From Dyadobacter luteus (lineage in GTDB: Bacteria; Bacteroidota; Bacteroidia; Cytophagales; Spirosomataceae), in assembly GCF_003383615.1 (NCBI RefSeq), contig NZ_QNUL01000005.1:186001-250000 (forward strand): a stretch of 64,000 nt of DNA, in the 5' to 3' direction. This document shows, one piece after another, positions 11,001 to 18,837 of this stretch (positions are counted from its first letter, which is position 1; each line of letters opens with the position of its first letter). A program made the translations under genes and the position numbers. The notes below the pieces were generated by a model. It saw nothing but the letters and a program-made list of their open reading frames with translations, ran no database searches and was not told the origin of the DNA.

Positions 11001-12228
11001 GATTACCAGAAGTAAGGAACAGAATCAGCCTTTCCAGATGACTGTTGCCAAAAATTTCACGGCTAACACGACGCTGGAACCAACAAAGGATTTCAGGATG
11101 ATCATTGATGTTCGTCTTACCCGGCAGGATGCTTATCAGGAGTTTTATCGCCCGACAGGTATCGCCGAGTTCGAAACACAGAATCCATTAAGAAACGGAC
11201 AATTCAGCATGTCTTTCTGGTCGTTCAGAACTGCATTTGCGAAAATGCCACGCGATAATTCTTCAGAAGTATTTGATAAATTCAATAACTACCGGCACGA
11301 GATTATCAAGATTTTGAATGATAAGAATCCGGAAGTAAAAGGAGACGAAAGTTTATATAACAGCACATCACAGGATGTATTGATGGCCTCCTTCTTCTCT
11401 GCTTATTCGGGCAAGGGAATAGCGGATCCAAGCAAAGTACGGGTGAATCCGTTTCTGAAGTTTCCAATGCCAAACTGGGAGGTAACTTATAGTGGTTTGT
11501 CGAACCTGGCAGGATTCAAAAAACTGTTCAGCTCGTTTACACTTCGCCATAAATACTATTCCAATTACAGCGTTGGTAATTTTACATCTAACCAGGGCTT
11601 TGATGAGACTTATGTCAATCTTGCTGTGAATGGTTATCCGCTTTCAGCAAGGCAGAACGTAGGGGTAGAGGCGCTGTTAGGTCAGTTTACACCTGTGTTT
11701 TCGATGAGCACTATTACCATGGCTGAGAGGTTTCAACCTTTACTGGGTGTAGAGTTCAGAACAATCGGAAAAATAACTGCCCGTTTTGAATACAACCGCG
11801 ATAGGAGTGTGGCGTTAAATCTTTCCAACTCACAGGTGGCCGAATTGTTCAATCAGGATTTGACGGTGAACATCGGTCTGACAAAAAATAACGTTCCATT
11901 GCCGTTTAAGATCAACGGAGTTAAGAAGAAGCTGAAGAATGATCTTACCATGCAGCTGGGGATGACGTTCAGAGACACAAGATCTATCCAAAGAAAGTTT
12001 GGCAAGGAAGTTGTTGTGAATGGAGTTACAACCAATGTTAGTGAAAATACACCAATTGCGGGTAATATCAATTTCCAGCTAAGGCCTACAGTTAACTATA
12101 TGGTTAACAATAGGTTGAGTCTGATGTTCTATTTTGATCGCACATTTAATGATCCGCTTGTTTCTAATTCGTTCTATCGGGCAAGTACGTCGGGCGGAAT
12201 TCAGGTTAGATTCAATTTGGCAGAATAA
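5002..12228 (+). CDS. sprA: Type IX secretion translocon / gliding motility protein SprA (Sov)
   Basis: 2408 residues, close to the approximately 2400 of Flavobacterium SprA. The family builds a very large single-chain beta barrel in the outer membrane, through which folded type IX cargo passes. Visible here are a signal-like N-terminus, a long body rich in alternating aromatic and polar strands, a TonB-plug-like N-terminal part and SprA-type repeated segments. The protein ends in aromatic strand residues plus a charged tail, as barrels do. The start is a TTG at 5002, which gives the signal peptide; no suitable ATG is nearby. The order ruvA-sprA-gcvH supports orthology. Confidence 0.95.
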   Translation: MSSTVYSLLFKTLTISTCAAILASVSVDKDVYTTLQPEIIAVADTLPEDTSKNSLGKSGNQFVLRWKDYYSNRLVQPRPRSPFYLKDPANIKTDILLDSTGKIAVTEQIHTTGGTLDYRAPEGMDLEQYDKVQEGRAFKSLLKEYSSRQDGQGAMGTRGLLPKLDVPPALSKLLGDDFLNFKPTGFVSLDLGLMHQFLDNPTIPIRQRRNTQFIFNEQININFDARLGDMLGFQTNFDTKANFNFENAIKLNYKNPEESFIRKIEAGNINWAINSQLIPGVQNLFGLKTDFQFGRLKATFVASQQKSSKERVVLRGGAQGREFEIRADTYDENRNFFLSQYFRNIYENSLRTTPTITSGVTVTRMEVYVTNRTTTTESLRNVVGFADLGEPAPYKSANASLQPIVSSSPAANGANGLFSSLQNNPAFRQVDNTNTSLTTSFGLEKANDYELLRGAKKLVAERDYTFHPQLGYVSLTTALRNDEVLAVAYEYTVNGRSFKVGELTEDYQATQDNEVIVLKLLKSSTIRNNTKLPMWNLMMKNVYALGTSQIDRQGFQLRVIYKDDLTGMDNPQLQDSDIANIPLIRLMGLDRLNPVNDLQSDGNFDYVEGITIDSKTGRIIFPVLEPFGSNLSAKFGAGNEQIASKYVFDELYRTTMIDAQQVTERNKFFLKGSYQSSQGAEVTLPFGVVETSVTVTSGGVPLSPGSDYIVESQLGRVRILNQSVMNSGREIVIEYERPDMFQNQIRSLIGTRLDYAVNRDMSIGLTAMKYRERPAGFLTRVAIGNEPVNNTMLGFDINIRKDVPFLTKMLDKLPFLQTKEMSSIQFKAEFAKLFPGVSKDVNNRSLVDDFEAARTVYDLARQPQKWRLAAVPPKFTDGKAGNDRSYGYKRAKISAYTVDNIFGGQGGLGGGYQIPSNITVSDSNYYEKLYLPNQIFPNRAIAGLVTYPQNILDISYFPSERGMYNYNTDLTNEGRLRMPRQNFGGISRAITSDNDFDNANIESIEFWILDPFINDGTENSKVRDGFENQPNTTGGKLVFNLGDISEDVIPDERYNFENGLPVGPKIVGDNVDSTAWGYVTRSQYLINAFSNEPGARQRQDVGLDGMSNEEERIFFKSYLDALPQGVRERFAQDPSGDDFSFFLGQELDDNNAKVVERYKNYMGMENNSPESQGRATTVTPASTNVPDGEDMNVDNTINDNESYYEYEIDLKPGQLEVGKGFIVDKSVNTKDGKNWYLFRVPIKEFSGQVGGMNGFKSIRFMRMYLTDFQQPVVLRFAQLQMVGQQYRKYTSNLAEGGVLPKPEPYDAKFTVGTVSIEENGLSANANNKYVYDIPPGWIRDQDATQRPPLLLNEQSMSLCVTDLRDGDSRGVFKNVNLDLQFRKRLRMYVHMHNEQNEDKKVGAFMRIGTDLTQNYYEIDISELNSTRAGQSARGEIWPEENELNIAIADLINAKAARNRDFGRTSGNAYPTQSSDGRYTITVVGNPDLSSVRVMMIGMRNPKSDDERSKSFCIWVDEMHVEGFDETGGMAAIAQLNAKLADFATVTASGRIETFGFGSVQQRIGERSRNLTTEYGFSSNVALDKLLPQKWGFVIPVFLSYDRRNVKPHFDPLDPDTELTTSLSNLRSDEERDGYRRMVEENAVKRGINFSNVRKVKTRPGAKNHFYDFENFAFTYAYSDDNRRNILTQEYAQRMYKGGIAYVYSSQPKAFEPFKNYEVKNRWGELLKDFNLTLLPNMVSVRADVDRRFLKTQLRNADLTTDGVQPLYEKYFWFNRYYDFNWNLTRNMTLAYNSSANSVIDEPMGDINTAEKKDSLWANFRKLGRIKNFDQRISLTYRLPLNKIPLTDWMSADYKHSVGYQYQANAYGLVDSTGNLFGDIIRNSRERGVSGKVDFVMLYNKLRYLKFANTPSVARKNFARSPGDVEDINLNSTDFLKSVTRMLMTVRGINFNYSLLETTSLPGYLRAPEYFGLDNTFAPGMRFVMGEQDRDFHKMAASKGWITRSKEQNQPFQMTVAKNFTANTTLEPTKDFRMIIDVRLTRQDAYQEFYRPTGIAEFETQNPLRNGQFSMSFWSFRTAFAKMPRDNSSEVFDKFNNYRHEIIKILNDKNPEVKGDESLYNSTSQDVLMASFFSAYSGKGIADPSKVRVNPFLKFPMPNWEVTYSGLSNLAGFKKLFSSFTLRHKYYSNYSVGNFTSNQGFDETYVNLAVNGYPLSARQNVGVEALLGQFTPVFSMSTITMAERFQPLLGVEFRTIGKITARFEYNRDRSVALNLSNSQVAELFNQDLTVNIGLTKNNVPLPFKINGVKKKLKNDLTMQLGMTFRDTRSIQRKFGKEVVVNGVTTNVSENTPIAGNINFQLRPTVNYMVNNRLSLMFYFDRTFNDPLVSNSFYRASTSGGIQVRFNLAE

Positions 12229-12306
12229 AATTTCCATTTGGAAAATACAGTCTACATCCTGTAATTTGTGGGTATAAAGACGTTCCAAAACTTATACAAA
12301 TACATT

Positions 12307-12687
12307 ATGAATTTCCCATCAGAACTGAAATACACTGAAGATCACGAATGGATCCGCATTGAGGGTGATACAGCTTTTATCGGTATTACCGAGCATGCTC
12401 AACAGGAATTAGGTGATATCGTTTATGTTGATATCAACACCGTTGGAGATGCGCTTGGAAAAGGTGAGGTTTTTGGTTCGGTGGAAGCGGTTAAAACTGT
12501 TTCAGATCTGTTTCTTCCTGTAGCGGGTACCGTGTTGGAGGTAAATGATGCACTGGATGGTGAGCCTGAACTTGTAAATTCGGATCCTTATGGAAAAGGT
12601 TGGATGGTGAAAGTAAGCCTGTCGAATCCTGATGATACAGATGGCCTCCTTTCTGCTGAAGAATACAAGCAGTTTATAGGTGCCTGA
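12307..12687 (+). CDS. gcvH: Glycine cleavage system H protein
   Basis: 126 residues with the lipoyl-domain fold. The lipoylated lysine is Lys63 in [12 protein letters not shown]. The lipoyl arm carries the aminomethyl group from the P protein to the T protein and electrons to the L protein. The partner gcvT is also in the window, at 48.7-49.8 kb, but not in an operon with it. ATG at 12307 is chosen over an upstream in-frame alternative start because [15 protein letters not shown] is the usual N-terminus. Confidence 0.95.
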   Translation: MNFPSELKYTEDHEWIRIEGDTAFIGITEHAQQELGDIVYVDINTVGDALGKGEVFGSVEAVKTVSDLFLPVAGTVLEVNDALDGEPELVNSDPYGKGWMVKVSLSNPDDTDGLLSAEEYKQFIGA

Positions 12688-12697
12688 TAAAAAGCAT

Positions 12698-12721
12698 AAA
12701 GCTCCTGAGGGAGCTTTTTTT
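12698..12721 (+). terminator. Intrinsic terminator after gcvH
   Basis: AAAGCTCC (12698-12705) and GGAGCTTT (12710-12717) form an 8-bp stem with a 4-nt loop, followed by a T run. It lies 10 bp after the gcvH stop. Confidence 0.85.
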
Positions 12722-12774
12722 ATACATACCGATTATTGCCCCGTTACGAACTGACGGGAATTTGAAAAACATTT

Positions 12775-14058
12775 ATGAAAGTACTAATTCGTTCCATCCG
12801 GATCATTGACAAAAGCGCTTCACTCAACGGCCAGTCTGCAGATATCCTCATCGAAGACGGAATTATCAGACAAGTTGGGAGTGCTATTGAAGCTACGGGA
12901 GCAGAGGTAATAAATGGTGAAGGACTTAGCGTTTCTGCCGGCTGGGTGGATATGCGTGTGGCTTCCCGCGATCCGGGATTTGAACATAAAGAAGATCTTA
13001 CTTCGGTAAGAGTTGCAGCAGCAAGAGGCGGATTTACTGAGATTGTGCTCATGCCCAATTCGGAGCCGGTAGTGCATAGCAAAGATACGCTTAACTATAT
13101 CAGGAACTCGGGACAGGGCGGACTTGTCAAGCTTCATGTTGCAGGTTCGGTTACCCGCAAAGCGCAAGGAGTAGACTTTACGGAAATGATTGATCTGCAT
13201 ACAGCAGGTGCCATTGCTTTTACTGACGGCGAGCACCCTGTTCAGAATGCAGACTTGCTGCTTAAAACGATACAGTATCTGAGACCTCTGGACGCTTTGC
13301 TGATGAACCGTCCGGAAGACAGACAGCTTACATTGTATGGGCAGATGCACGAAGGTGTAACAAGTACGCTGATCGGTATGAAAGGTATGCCGGCACTGGC
13401 AGAGGAAATGATGCTGATCAGAGACTTGAAATTGCTTGAATATGCCCTGGAAAAGAACGAACATACTTCGGAGAATCCGGCTTTACATATATCATTGATC
13501 TCTACGAGGCGTGCAGTTGAACTGATCAGGGATGCAAAAGCAAAGGGACTCCCTGTGTCATGTGATGTCGCTGCGCACCAGCTCGCGTTTTCGGATGAAG
13601 ATCTGATCGGTTTTGATACAAACCTGAAAATAAATCCTCCGTTCCGTCCCGCCGATGATTCTGCTGCGATCAGAGAAGGACTGGCAGATGGCACGATTGA
13701 CGCGATCGTTTCTGACCACTGTCCGCATGATGAGGAAAGTAAAAACCTGGAATTCGACCATGCTGATTTCGGTATCACAGGTTTAGAAACTGCCTTCTCT
13801 CTGGCTGTGATGCATAGTGGTTTGCCGGTAGAAGATGTGGTGGATAAATTGACAACGCAGGCAAGAAAGATTCTGAGACTTCCTGTAACGGGAATTGCCG
13901 AAGGGAATCCGGCGAATCTTACTTTATTTGAAACCGATAAAGACTGGACTTTCGAGAGAAGTTACTCCAAGTCGAAAAACACCCCTTTCCTTGGAAAAAC
14001 GCTTCGCGGGAAAGTTCGTGGTGTAGCTAATAATGGCAAATTTGAATGGTTTGAATAG
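12775..14058 (+). CDS. pyrC: Dihydroorotase-like amidohydrolase without the HxH metal motif
   Basis: 427 residues of the amidohydrolase superfamily, resembling the multifunctional-complex type of dihydroorotase, which cyclises carbamoyl aspartate in pyrimidine synthesis. Where active enzymes have DxHxHxR, residues 59-65 read DMRVASR, so both zinc-ligand histidines are replaced by Arg61 and Ala63 while the substrate-binding Arg65 remains. A late SDHCPHDEE segment, equivalent to the catalytic Asp region, is retained. Bacteroidota carry many such sequences labelled dihydroorotase. It could be an inactive, structural PyrX-like subunit of aspartate transcarbamylase. The gene symbol is provisional. 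Confidence 0.7.
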   Translation: MKVLIRSIRIIDKSASLNGQSADILIEDGIIRQVGSAIEATGAEVINGEGLSVSAGWVDMRVASRDPGFEHKEDLTSVRVAAARGGFTEIVLMPNSEPVVHSKDTLNYIRNSGQGGLVKLHVAGSVTRKAQGVDFTEMIDLHTAGAIAFTDGEHPVQNADLLLKTIQYLRPLDALLMNRPEDRQLTLYGQMHEGVTSTLIGMKGMPALAEEMMLIRDLKLLEYALEKNEHTSENPALHISLISTRRAVELIRDAKAKGLPVSCDVAAHQLAFSDEDLIGFDTNLKINPPFRPADDSAAIREGLADGTIDAIVSDHCPHDEESKNLEFDHADFGITGLETAFSLAVMHSGLPVEDVVDKLTTQARKILRLPVTGIAEGNPANLTLFETDKDWTFERSYSKSKNTPFLGKTLRGKVRGVANNGKFEWFE

Positions 14059-14099
14059 TCTCAGCGAGAGTACTATTTGCAATGCTTTAATACATAATA

Positions 14100-14654
14100 A
14101 TGCAATCAATAATTAATTACTTTAATAAACCGATCTTAAAACTTCCGCTGTTATTCGGTCTTGCTACCGGAGTGCTTGCTTTTTTGTTTTTTTTAGGATT
14201 ATATGCCCTCGACATTATGCCATTGGGTAAAATACTTGATTTCGGTATTTATCTGATCATGATCGCAGGAGCATGCTGGTATTATCGGAAAACTGTAGGA
14301 AAAGGCATGTTGCACTTATGGGAAGCGCTGACAATCGGGTACGTAGTCAATTGCGTGGCAGCTCTTGTAAACGGTTGGCTGATTTATGCTTTCATCACAT
14401 TTGTAGATCCTGAACTTTTTATCAGGTATACTTCTGAAATGCTTCATTTACTGGATCAGGGGAAAGTAGAACTCATTAAAAACATCAAGGAGCCTGAGTA
14501 CCTGAAAATGTATAATGAGATCAAATCCATGCAGCCATCAGTTGTAATTAAAGATGAGATCAGCAAAAAAATGGTGATGGGTATTATTCCTATTCTAATT
14601 ATATCACTGATCCTTAGAAAGCAGAATTACGGGATTTATCACAATAAATCTTAA
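14100..14654 (+). CDS. DUF4199 family membrane protein
   Basis: 184 residues with four predicted membrane segments: two near the N-terminus, one in the middle and one before the basic C-terminus. A polar loop between segments 3 and 4 contains many Glu and Lys. This pattern fits DUF4199, an inner-membrane family of Bacteroidota with unknown role. A paralogue follows after 54 bp, and gldF follows that. Confidence 0.65.
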   Translation: MQSIINYFNKPILKLPLLFGLATGVLAFLFFLGLYALDIMPLGKILDFGIYLIMIAGACWYYRKTVGKGMLHLWEALTIGYVVNCVAALVNGWLIYAFITFVDPELFIRYTSEMLHLLDQGKVELIKNIKEPEYLKMYNEIKSMQPSVVIKDEISKKMVMGIIPILIISLILRKQNYGIYHNKS

Positions 14655-14708
14655 ATTTACTACCCCGCATAATCTGAATTTTATCGCCAAATTCTAACAA
14701 ATATAAAT

Positions 14709-15224
14709 ATGGAAGAAACAGTGTCTACTGCCAGAGTTGCTCTTAAATACGGAGCTTTAGTATCAGTTGTTATTATGGTTTATACAACAATCATTAACGT
14801 CGCTGGTCTATCTCAGAATAAGATCCTTTCTTCCCTGCAATTTATATTTATGATCGTGGCATTGGTTGTTGCCATGAAAGAATTCAAGGAAAAAAACAAA
14901 GGATTCATGTCTTATGGAGAGGGACTGGGACTTGGTACTTTGCTCTCTGCCGTGATGGGATTTTTGGTATCCATGTTTAATACCTTCTATAATAAGTTTA
15001 TCGACAGTACCATCATGACGCAGGCACTCGATAAGGTTAGGATGGATATGGAACAACGCGGAATGGACGATGCACAGATAGACCAGAGCCTTGAATATGC
15101 TCAGAAATTTATGTCTCCGGGTATTATGTTTATTATGGGAGTATTAATGTCAATTTTGACAGGCTTTATAGTTTCATTGGTAGTATCCGCTGTGATTCGT
15201 CGCGAAAAGCCGGTATTCGAGTAA
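14709..15224 (+). CDS. DUF4199 family membrane protein, second copy
   Basis: 171 residues. Four membrane segments flank a charged loop (about 105-140), and the motif MKEFKEKNKGFMSYGEG after segment 2 is typical of DUF4199. The function is unknown. It is probably co-transcribed with the preceding paralogue and gldF (38-bp gap), so a membrane or secretion-linked role is possible, but this is inferred only from position. Confidence 0.75.
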   Translation: MEETVSTARVALKYGALVSVVIMVYTTIINVAGLSQNKILSSLQFIFMIVALVVAMKEFKEKNKGFMSYGEGLGLGTLLSAVMGFLVSMFNTFYNKFIDSTIMTQALDKVRMDMEQRGMDDAQIDQSLEYAQKFMSPGIMFIMGVLMSILTGFIVSLVVSAVIRREKPVFE

Positions 15225-15262
15225 ACCGGTTTAAGCTTTTTACGTTTTAAACTCATTTTGTT

Positions 15263-15991
15263 GTGTTAGCAATTTTTCAAAAAGAAATTGGTAGTTTTTT
15301 CAATTCCCTGATCGCCTATATTGTAATGGCAGTTTTTCTGACTGCCATCGGGTTGATTGTCTGGGTGTTTCCTGACTCCAATATTCTTGATTACGGATTT
15401 GCCGACATGCAGTCTTTTTTTAGTCTGACTCCCTATGTGCTTATTTTTCTTATACCGGCCATTACCATGCGTTCGCTGGCGGAAGAAAGTAAAAACGGGA
15501 CGCTCGAACTATTGCTTACAAAACCGATCCGTAACCGTGATCTGATCTTAGGTAAGTTCTTTGCCAATTGGGTACTGGTGGTCATCACAATTTTACCCAC
15601 ACTTCTTTATTACTTCAGCGTTTACAAATTGGGTAACCCCGAAGGGAACATTGATTCTGCAGCTGTATTTGGCTCTTATATGGGTCTTCTTCTCTTCTGC
15701 GGTGTTCTGGTTTCCATGGGACTTTGGTGCTCCTCTCTGAATGAAAATCAGATTGTAGCATTTGTACTTGCAGTATTCCTTGGGTTTTTCTGGTATATAG
15801 GTTTCAGTTCGCTTTCGCAATTACTTGGAAGTGGAGCCATTGCAGATGTCTTCTCCTGGATATCCCTGGATACACAATACAGCGCTTTAGGTAAAGGGCT
15901 CATTGATTCTCGCAATGTTGTTTTTATGGTGAGTCTGCTCTCATTTTTTCTTTATCTGATTTATTGGCGTGTTGAAACGTTGAGAAAATAA
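15263..15991 (+). CDS. gldF: Gliding motility ABC transporter permease GldF
   Basis: 242 residues with six membrane segments in the ABC-2 permease arrangement. The motif SLAEESKNGTLELLLTKPI (about 73-91) after segment 2 is conserved in GldF and NosY-like permeases. GldF works with GldA (ATPase) and GldG in gliding bacteria. The best start is GTG at 15263. Unusually, gldG does not follow; an ECF sigma gene does. The GldF label comes from similarity to the family and depends on whether gldG is elsewhere in the genome. Confidence 0.8.
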   Translation: MLAIFQKEIGSFFNSLIAYIVMAVFLTAIGLIVWVFPDSNILDYGFADMQSFFSLTPYVLIFLIPAITMRSLAEESKNGTLELLLTKPIRNRDLILGKFFANWVLVVITILPTLLYYFSVYKLGNPEGNIDSAAVFGSYMGLLLFCGVLVSMGLWCSSLNENQIVAFVLAVFLGFFWYIGFSSLSQLLGSGAIADVFSWISLDTQYSALGKGLIDSRNVVFMVSLLSFFLYLIYWRVETLRK

Positions 15992-16275
15992 TATTCAGGT
16001 ATTTCTTATTTGTTATCCCGTGTTTACTCTTTAAGGCTATAAAGTTTACCTCGCAGTAAAAAATCTATTCGTGCGTTATCATCGTATATGACTTAAAGCG
16101 CACTAACATGGGGAGGTTTACTGGTAATGCGGGCGTGAAGTTATCAAAACAGTTTCTGGTCGCATTTCCGGATCAGAGTGGTAGCAACCTAATATTTTGT
16201 ATAACAGATCAAATGATCTTGCAAAATTTTGTTAGCTTGCCATTACGAAGTTTACAATTAAACGTTAAGCAGCTC

Positions 16276-16821
16276 TTGGCGACCAGTAAGTTAAAATTTT
16301 CGGAAGAGGAATTGGTGGCAGCGCTGCAAAGAAATGAGCGGGTTGCTTTTGAGTTTCTCTATGACCATTATTCAGGTGCCCTCTATAATATTATTCTGAA
16401 AACGCTGAGAGATGAAGAGCGTGCGGCAGATGTATTACAGGAGACATTTCTGAAGATATGGAAAAATATTGCTTCCTATAATCCAGTTAAAGGCCGACTA
16501 TTTACGTGGATACTCAACATTGCGCGGAATGGTGCAATCGATGCAGCTCGCGTGGAAGGCAGGAAGCCGGCAATGGACGAGATTGACGATCGGCTGGCAA
16601 AAATAGAACCGGATGTTTCGGAAAGTGAACAACAGACAAGTTCTGAAATGAAGGCAATAGTGGACATGCTCCGGCCAGAACGAAAGATACTGATTGATAT
16701 GGCTTATTTTCAGGGCTATACACACGAAGAAATTGCGAATGAGTTAGGAATTCCGTTAGGAACAGTAAAATCGAGAATGCGTACAGCATTACAAGAGTTA
16801 AAACAATACTTTACAGTATGA
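16276..16821 (+). CDS. ECF-type RNA polymerase sigma factor
   Basis: About 181 residues with sigma region 2 (AFEFLYDHYSGALYNII to DVLQETFLKIWKNI) and region 4 (YFQGYTHEEIANELGIPLGTVKSRM), a helix-turn-helix that reads the -35 element. In-frame ATGs at 16108 and 16213 would add N-terminal residues unlike other ECF factors. The TTG at 16276 gives a normal N-terminus, but the start is uncertain. The stop overlaps the start of the next gene by 4 bp, so the pair is translationally coupled. The regulon is unknown. Confidence 0.85.
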   Translation: MATSKLKFSEEELVAALQRNERVAFEFLYDHYSGALYNIILKTLRDEERAADVLQETFLKIWKNIASYNPVKGRLFTWILNIARNGAIDAARVEGRKPAMDEIDDRLAKIEPDVSESEQQTSSEMKAIVDMLRPERKILIDMAYFQGYTHEEIANELGIPLGTVKSRMRTALQELKQYFTV

Positions 16822-17711
16822 ATATCCAAGCCTATATAGAATCCGGCATATTAGAGGAATATGTATTGGGCACTGTTTCCCCTCAGGAGAAGCAGGAGGT
16901 GGAATGTATGTCTCATATTTATCCGGAAATTAAAGAAGAGCTGCTTAAAACTGAAAGTGCGCTTGAAGAGTATGCGTTGAAATATCAGACTGCTCCTCCT
17001 GTTTCACTTAAGGACTCCATTTTTGCACAGTTGGATTTTGAAGCAGCGCCAGACGAAAAGGAAGCGGATCCGGAAGTAGCGAAAAGTACAATCAGTGAAG
17101 ATGTGAGAAATGGTGAATTTGTTGAGTTACCATCAACAGAAGATGTCGTAAGCTCTTCAGAAGCACCGGTAATTGCAGACGTTTTTACCAAAACTGAAAC
17201 GGTAGAGGTAACTCCGTTTTGGGCAAAGTTAGCGGTTGCTGCATCAGTACTATTGGCTTTGTTTGCCGGCTGGTCGGTGATACAATCATCTTCTCTGAAA
17301 AAATCGAATGAAGAATTAACGGCGCAGGTTCAGCTTATCAAAGAAAGTGCTGACCAGAATCAACAACTGGCTGGTATGTATAGAGATAGTCGCTTCACAT
17401 TAGTACGTTTAGCCGGACTTGAAAAGTCGCCCGAAAGTGCAGTTGCTGCTTTCTGGGATAAACAGACAAATGAAGTGATGCTTGATGTTCAAAAATTGCC
17501 GCCTGCTCCGGAAGGAATGCAATATCAGCTCTGGAGCATTGTTGATAATCTGCCTTTAGACCTGGGTATGCTGGATGATCATTTTGAGCAGAAACTTCTG
17601 AAAATGAAAAATACGAAAAGCGGATCTGTAGCTTTTGCCATCACGCTCGAAAAGAAAGGTGGGAATCCTACTCCTACTATGGAGGAGATGTATGTGATGG
17701 GGAAGGTGTAA
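16818..17711 (+). CDS. Anti-sigma factor, RskA-like
   Basis: 297 residues. The N-terminal cytoplasmic part (MNIQAYIESGILEEYVLG) is the kind that holds the sigma factor. A single membrane helix lies near residues 133-154. The periplasmic C-terminal domain contains the AFWDKQTNEVMLDVQKLPP and YQLWSIVDN motifs typical of RskA-type proteins. ATGA overlap with the sigma gene is direct evidence that the two form a unit. Release of the sigma factor would follow regulated proteolysis, as in other members; the stimulus is unknown. Confidence 0.85.
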   Translation: MNIQAYIESGILEEYVLGTVSPQEKQEVECMSHIYPEIKEELLKTESALEEYALKYQTAPPVSLKDSIFAQLDFEAAPDEKEADPEVAKSTISEDVRNGEFVELPSTEDVVSSSEAPVIADVFTKTETVEVTPFWAKLAVAASVLLALFAGWSVIQSSSLKKSNEELTAQVQLIKESADQNQQLAGMYRDSRFTLVRLAGLEKSPESAVAAFWDKQTNEVMLDVQKLPPAPEGMQYQLWSIVDNLPLDLGMLDDHFEQKLLKMKNTKSGSVAFAITLEKKGGNPTPTMEEMYVMGKV

Positions 17712-17740
17712 TGCTTGGGACGTAATGAAGATCATGTAAG

Positions 17741-17769
17741 GCCGGGACTGTCTAGTTCCGGCTTTTTTT
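17741..17769 (+). terminator. Intrinsic terminator after the sigma/anti-sigma pair
   Basis: A 9-bp stem (17741-17749 with 17754-17762, one G-T pair) with loop GTCT is followed by seven T residues. Confidence 0.85.
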
Positions 17770-17838
17770 GTGCTTCAGAGCAACATTTGTGAGTTTTAGA
17801 TGTTTAAAATGATATTCTCGCAATATTGTCCGCTTTGG

Positions 17839-17846
17839 TATATTTG
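17839..17846 (+). promoter_or_regulatory. Candidate -7 element for mscS
   Basis: TATATTTG matches TAnnTTTG exactly. No clear TTTG lies about 20 bp upstream. Transcription would start near 17853, which favours an ATG at 17868 or 17880 over an upstream start at 17826. Confidence 0.35.
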
Positions 17847-17867
17847 CGACTCGTACAAAGAAATCTA

Positions 17868-18755
17868 ATGTGTTTACCGATGACATTGTTGCAAATTTTT
17901 AAAATCCTTGATCCCCTTGGTTATAAAGTAGAAAGATGGATAGATTCCGGAATTGACTTTATCCCCAATGTTATTATTGCGATTCTGGTTCTGGTCTTTT
18001 TCAGATATCTGGCTTCTTATGTTGGAAATCTTGTATCGAGATTATTGGGCAAAGCATCGCACAATGTGGCAATGGTAAGCCTTATATCAGCGCTGACAAG
18101 GATAGCAGTGATTGCGACAGGATTGTTTTTTGCACTAGGTATTCTGGGGCTTGACAAAACAGTAACCTCATTACTTGCCGGTGCCGGTGTGCTGGCGTTG
18201 GCGGTTGGTTTTGCATTTCAGGATCTAACTACCAATTTCATTTCCGGGGCATTTATCGCAATTCAGAAACCGATAGCAGTAGGTGATATTATAGAGACCA
18301 ATGGGTTTACAGGTCGGGTCAAATCCATTGGTTTAAGATCTGTGAAGCTGGATAATTTTGCCGGACAGGTTGTGGAGCTACCCAGTAAGGATATTTTCCA
18401 AAAGCCGATTACAAATTTTACCCATTCAGGGGAACGTCGTGTTTCAATAGAATGCGGTGTATCGTATCAGGAAGACTTGAAGAAAGTGGAGGGTCTGACG
18501 ATCGCCATGATTAAGAGCCTGGATTTCCTGAGTGTCATCCGCCCTGTAGAATTTAACTTCATAAGATTCGGAGAAAACAGTATAGAGTTTCAAATTCTGT
18601 TCTGGATTGACCAGGTGAAAGTGGGGCCAGGGCCGGCAAAGAGTGTGGCCATGATGGCTATTAAAAAGGCCTTTGATGAAAACGGAGTTACAATTCCCTT
18701 TCCGGTAAAAAATCAGGAACTGACTGTGCAGATACCAAAACCTGAAAAGGAATAA
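17868..18755 (+). CDS. mscS: MscS-type mechanosensitive channel
   Basis: About 295 residues. Three membrane segments are followed by the pore helix LAGAGVLALAVGFAFQDL and then the cytoplasmic beta domain with GDIIETNGFTGRVKSIGLRS. This is the small-conductance MscS architecture that releases solutes on osmotic downshock. ATG at 17868 is used; 17880 is possible. It converges with ahcY across a shared terminator. Confidence 0.9.
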   Translation: MCLPMTLLQIFKILDPLGYKVERWIDSGIDFIPNVIIAILVLVFFRYLASYVGNLVSRLLGKASHNVAMVSLISALTRIAVIATGLFFALGILGLDKTVTSLLAGAGVLALAVGFAFQDLTTNFISGAFIAIQKPIAVGDIIETNGFTGRVKSIGLRSVKLDNFAGQVVELPSKDIFQKPITNFTHSGERRVSIECGVSYQEDLKKVEGLTIAMIKSLDFLSVIRPVEFNFIRFGENSIEFQILFWIDQVKVGPGPAKSVAMMAIKKAFDENGVTIPFPVKNQELTVQIPKPEKE

Positions 18756-18782
18756 ATAAAAAAATGTACGTGTTATATAGCA

Positions 18783-18815
18783 AAAGAGCGTCTCCCGGTG
18801 TGGAAGTCGCTCTTT
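18783..18815. terminator. Bidirectional terminator between mscS and ahcY
   Basis: AAAGAGCG (18783-18790) pairs with CGCTCTTT (18808-18815) around a 17-nt loop, with A- and T-rich flanks on both sides, between convergent genes. Confidence 0.75.
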
Positions 18816-18837
18816 CATTATATTTCAGCTGATCAGA

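Noticed and set aside
12229..12306. Glycine riboswitch before gcvH
   Set aside because: The gap is only 78 bp and shows no aptamer-like stems.
12820..13464. Open frame of 214 codons on the minus strand inside the dihydroorotase-like gene
   Set aside because: It overlaps a well-supported gene in full, and its product is rich in Cys, His and Phe without domain-like pattern.
16108..16275. Long N-terminal extension of the ECF sigma factor
   Set aside because: The residues are unlike other family members; internal starts at 16213 or 16276 are more natural.
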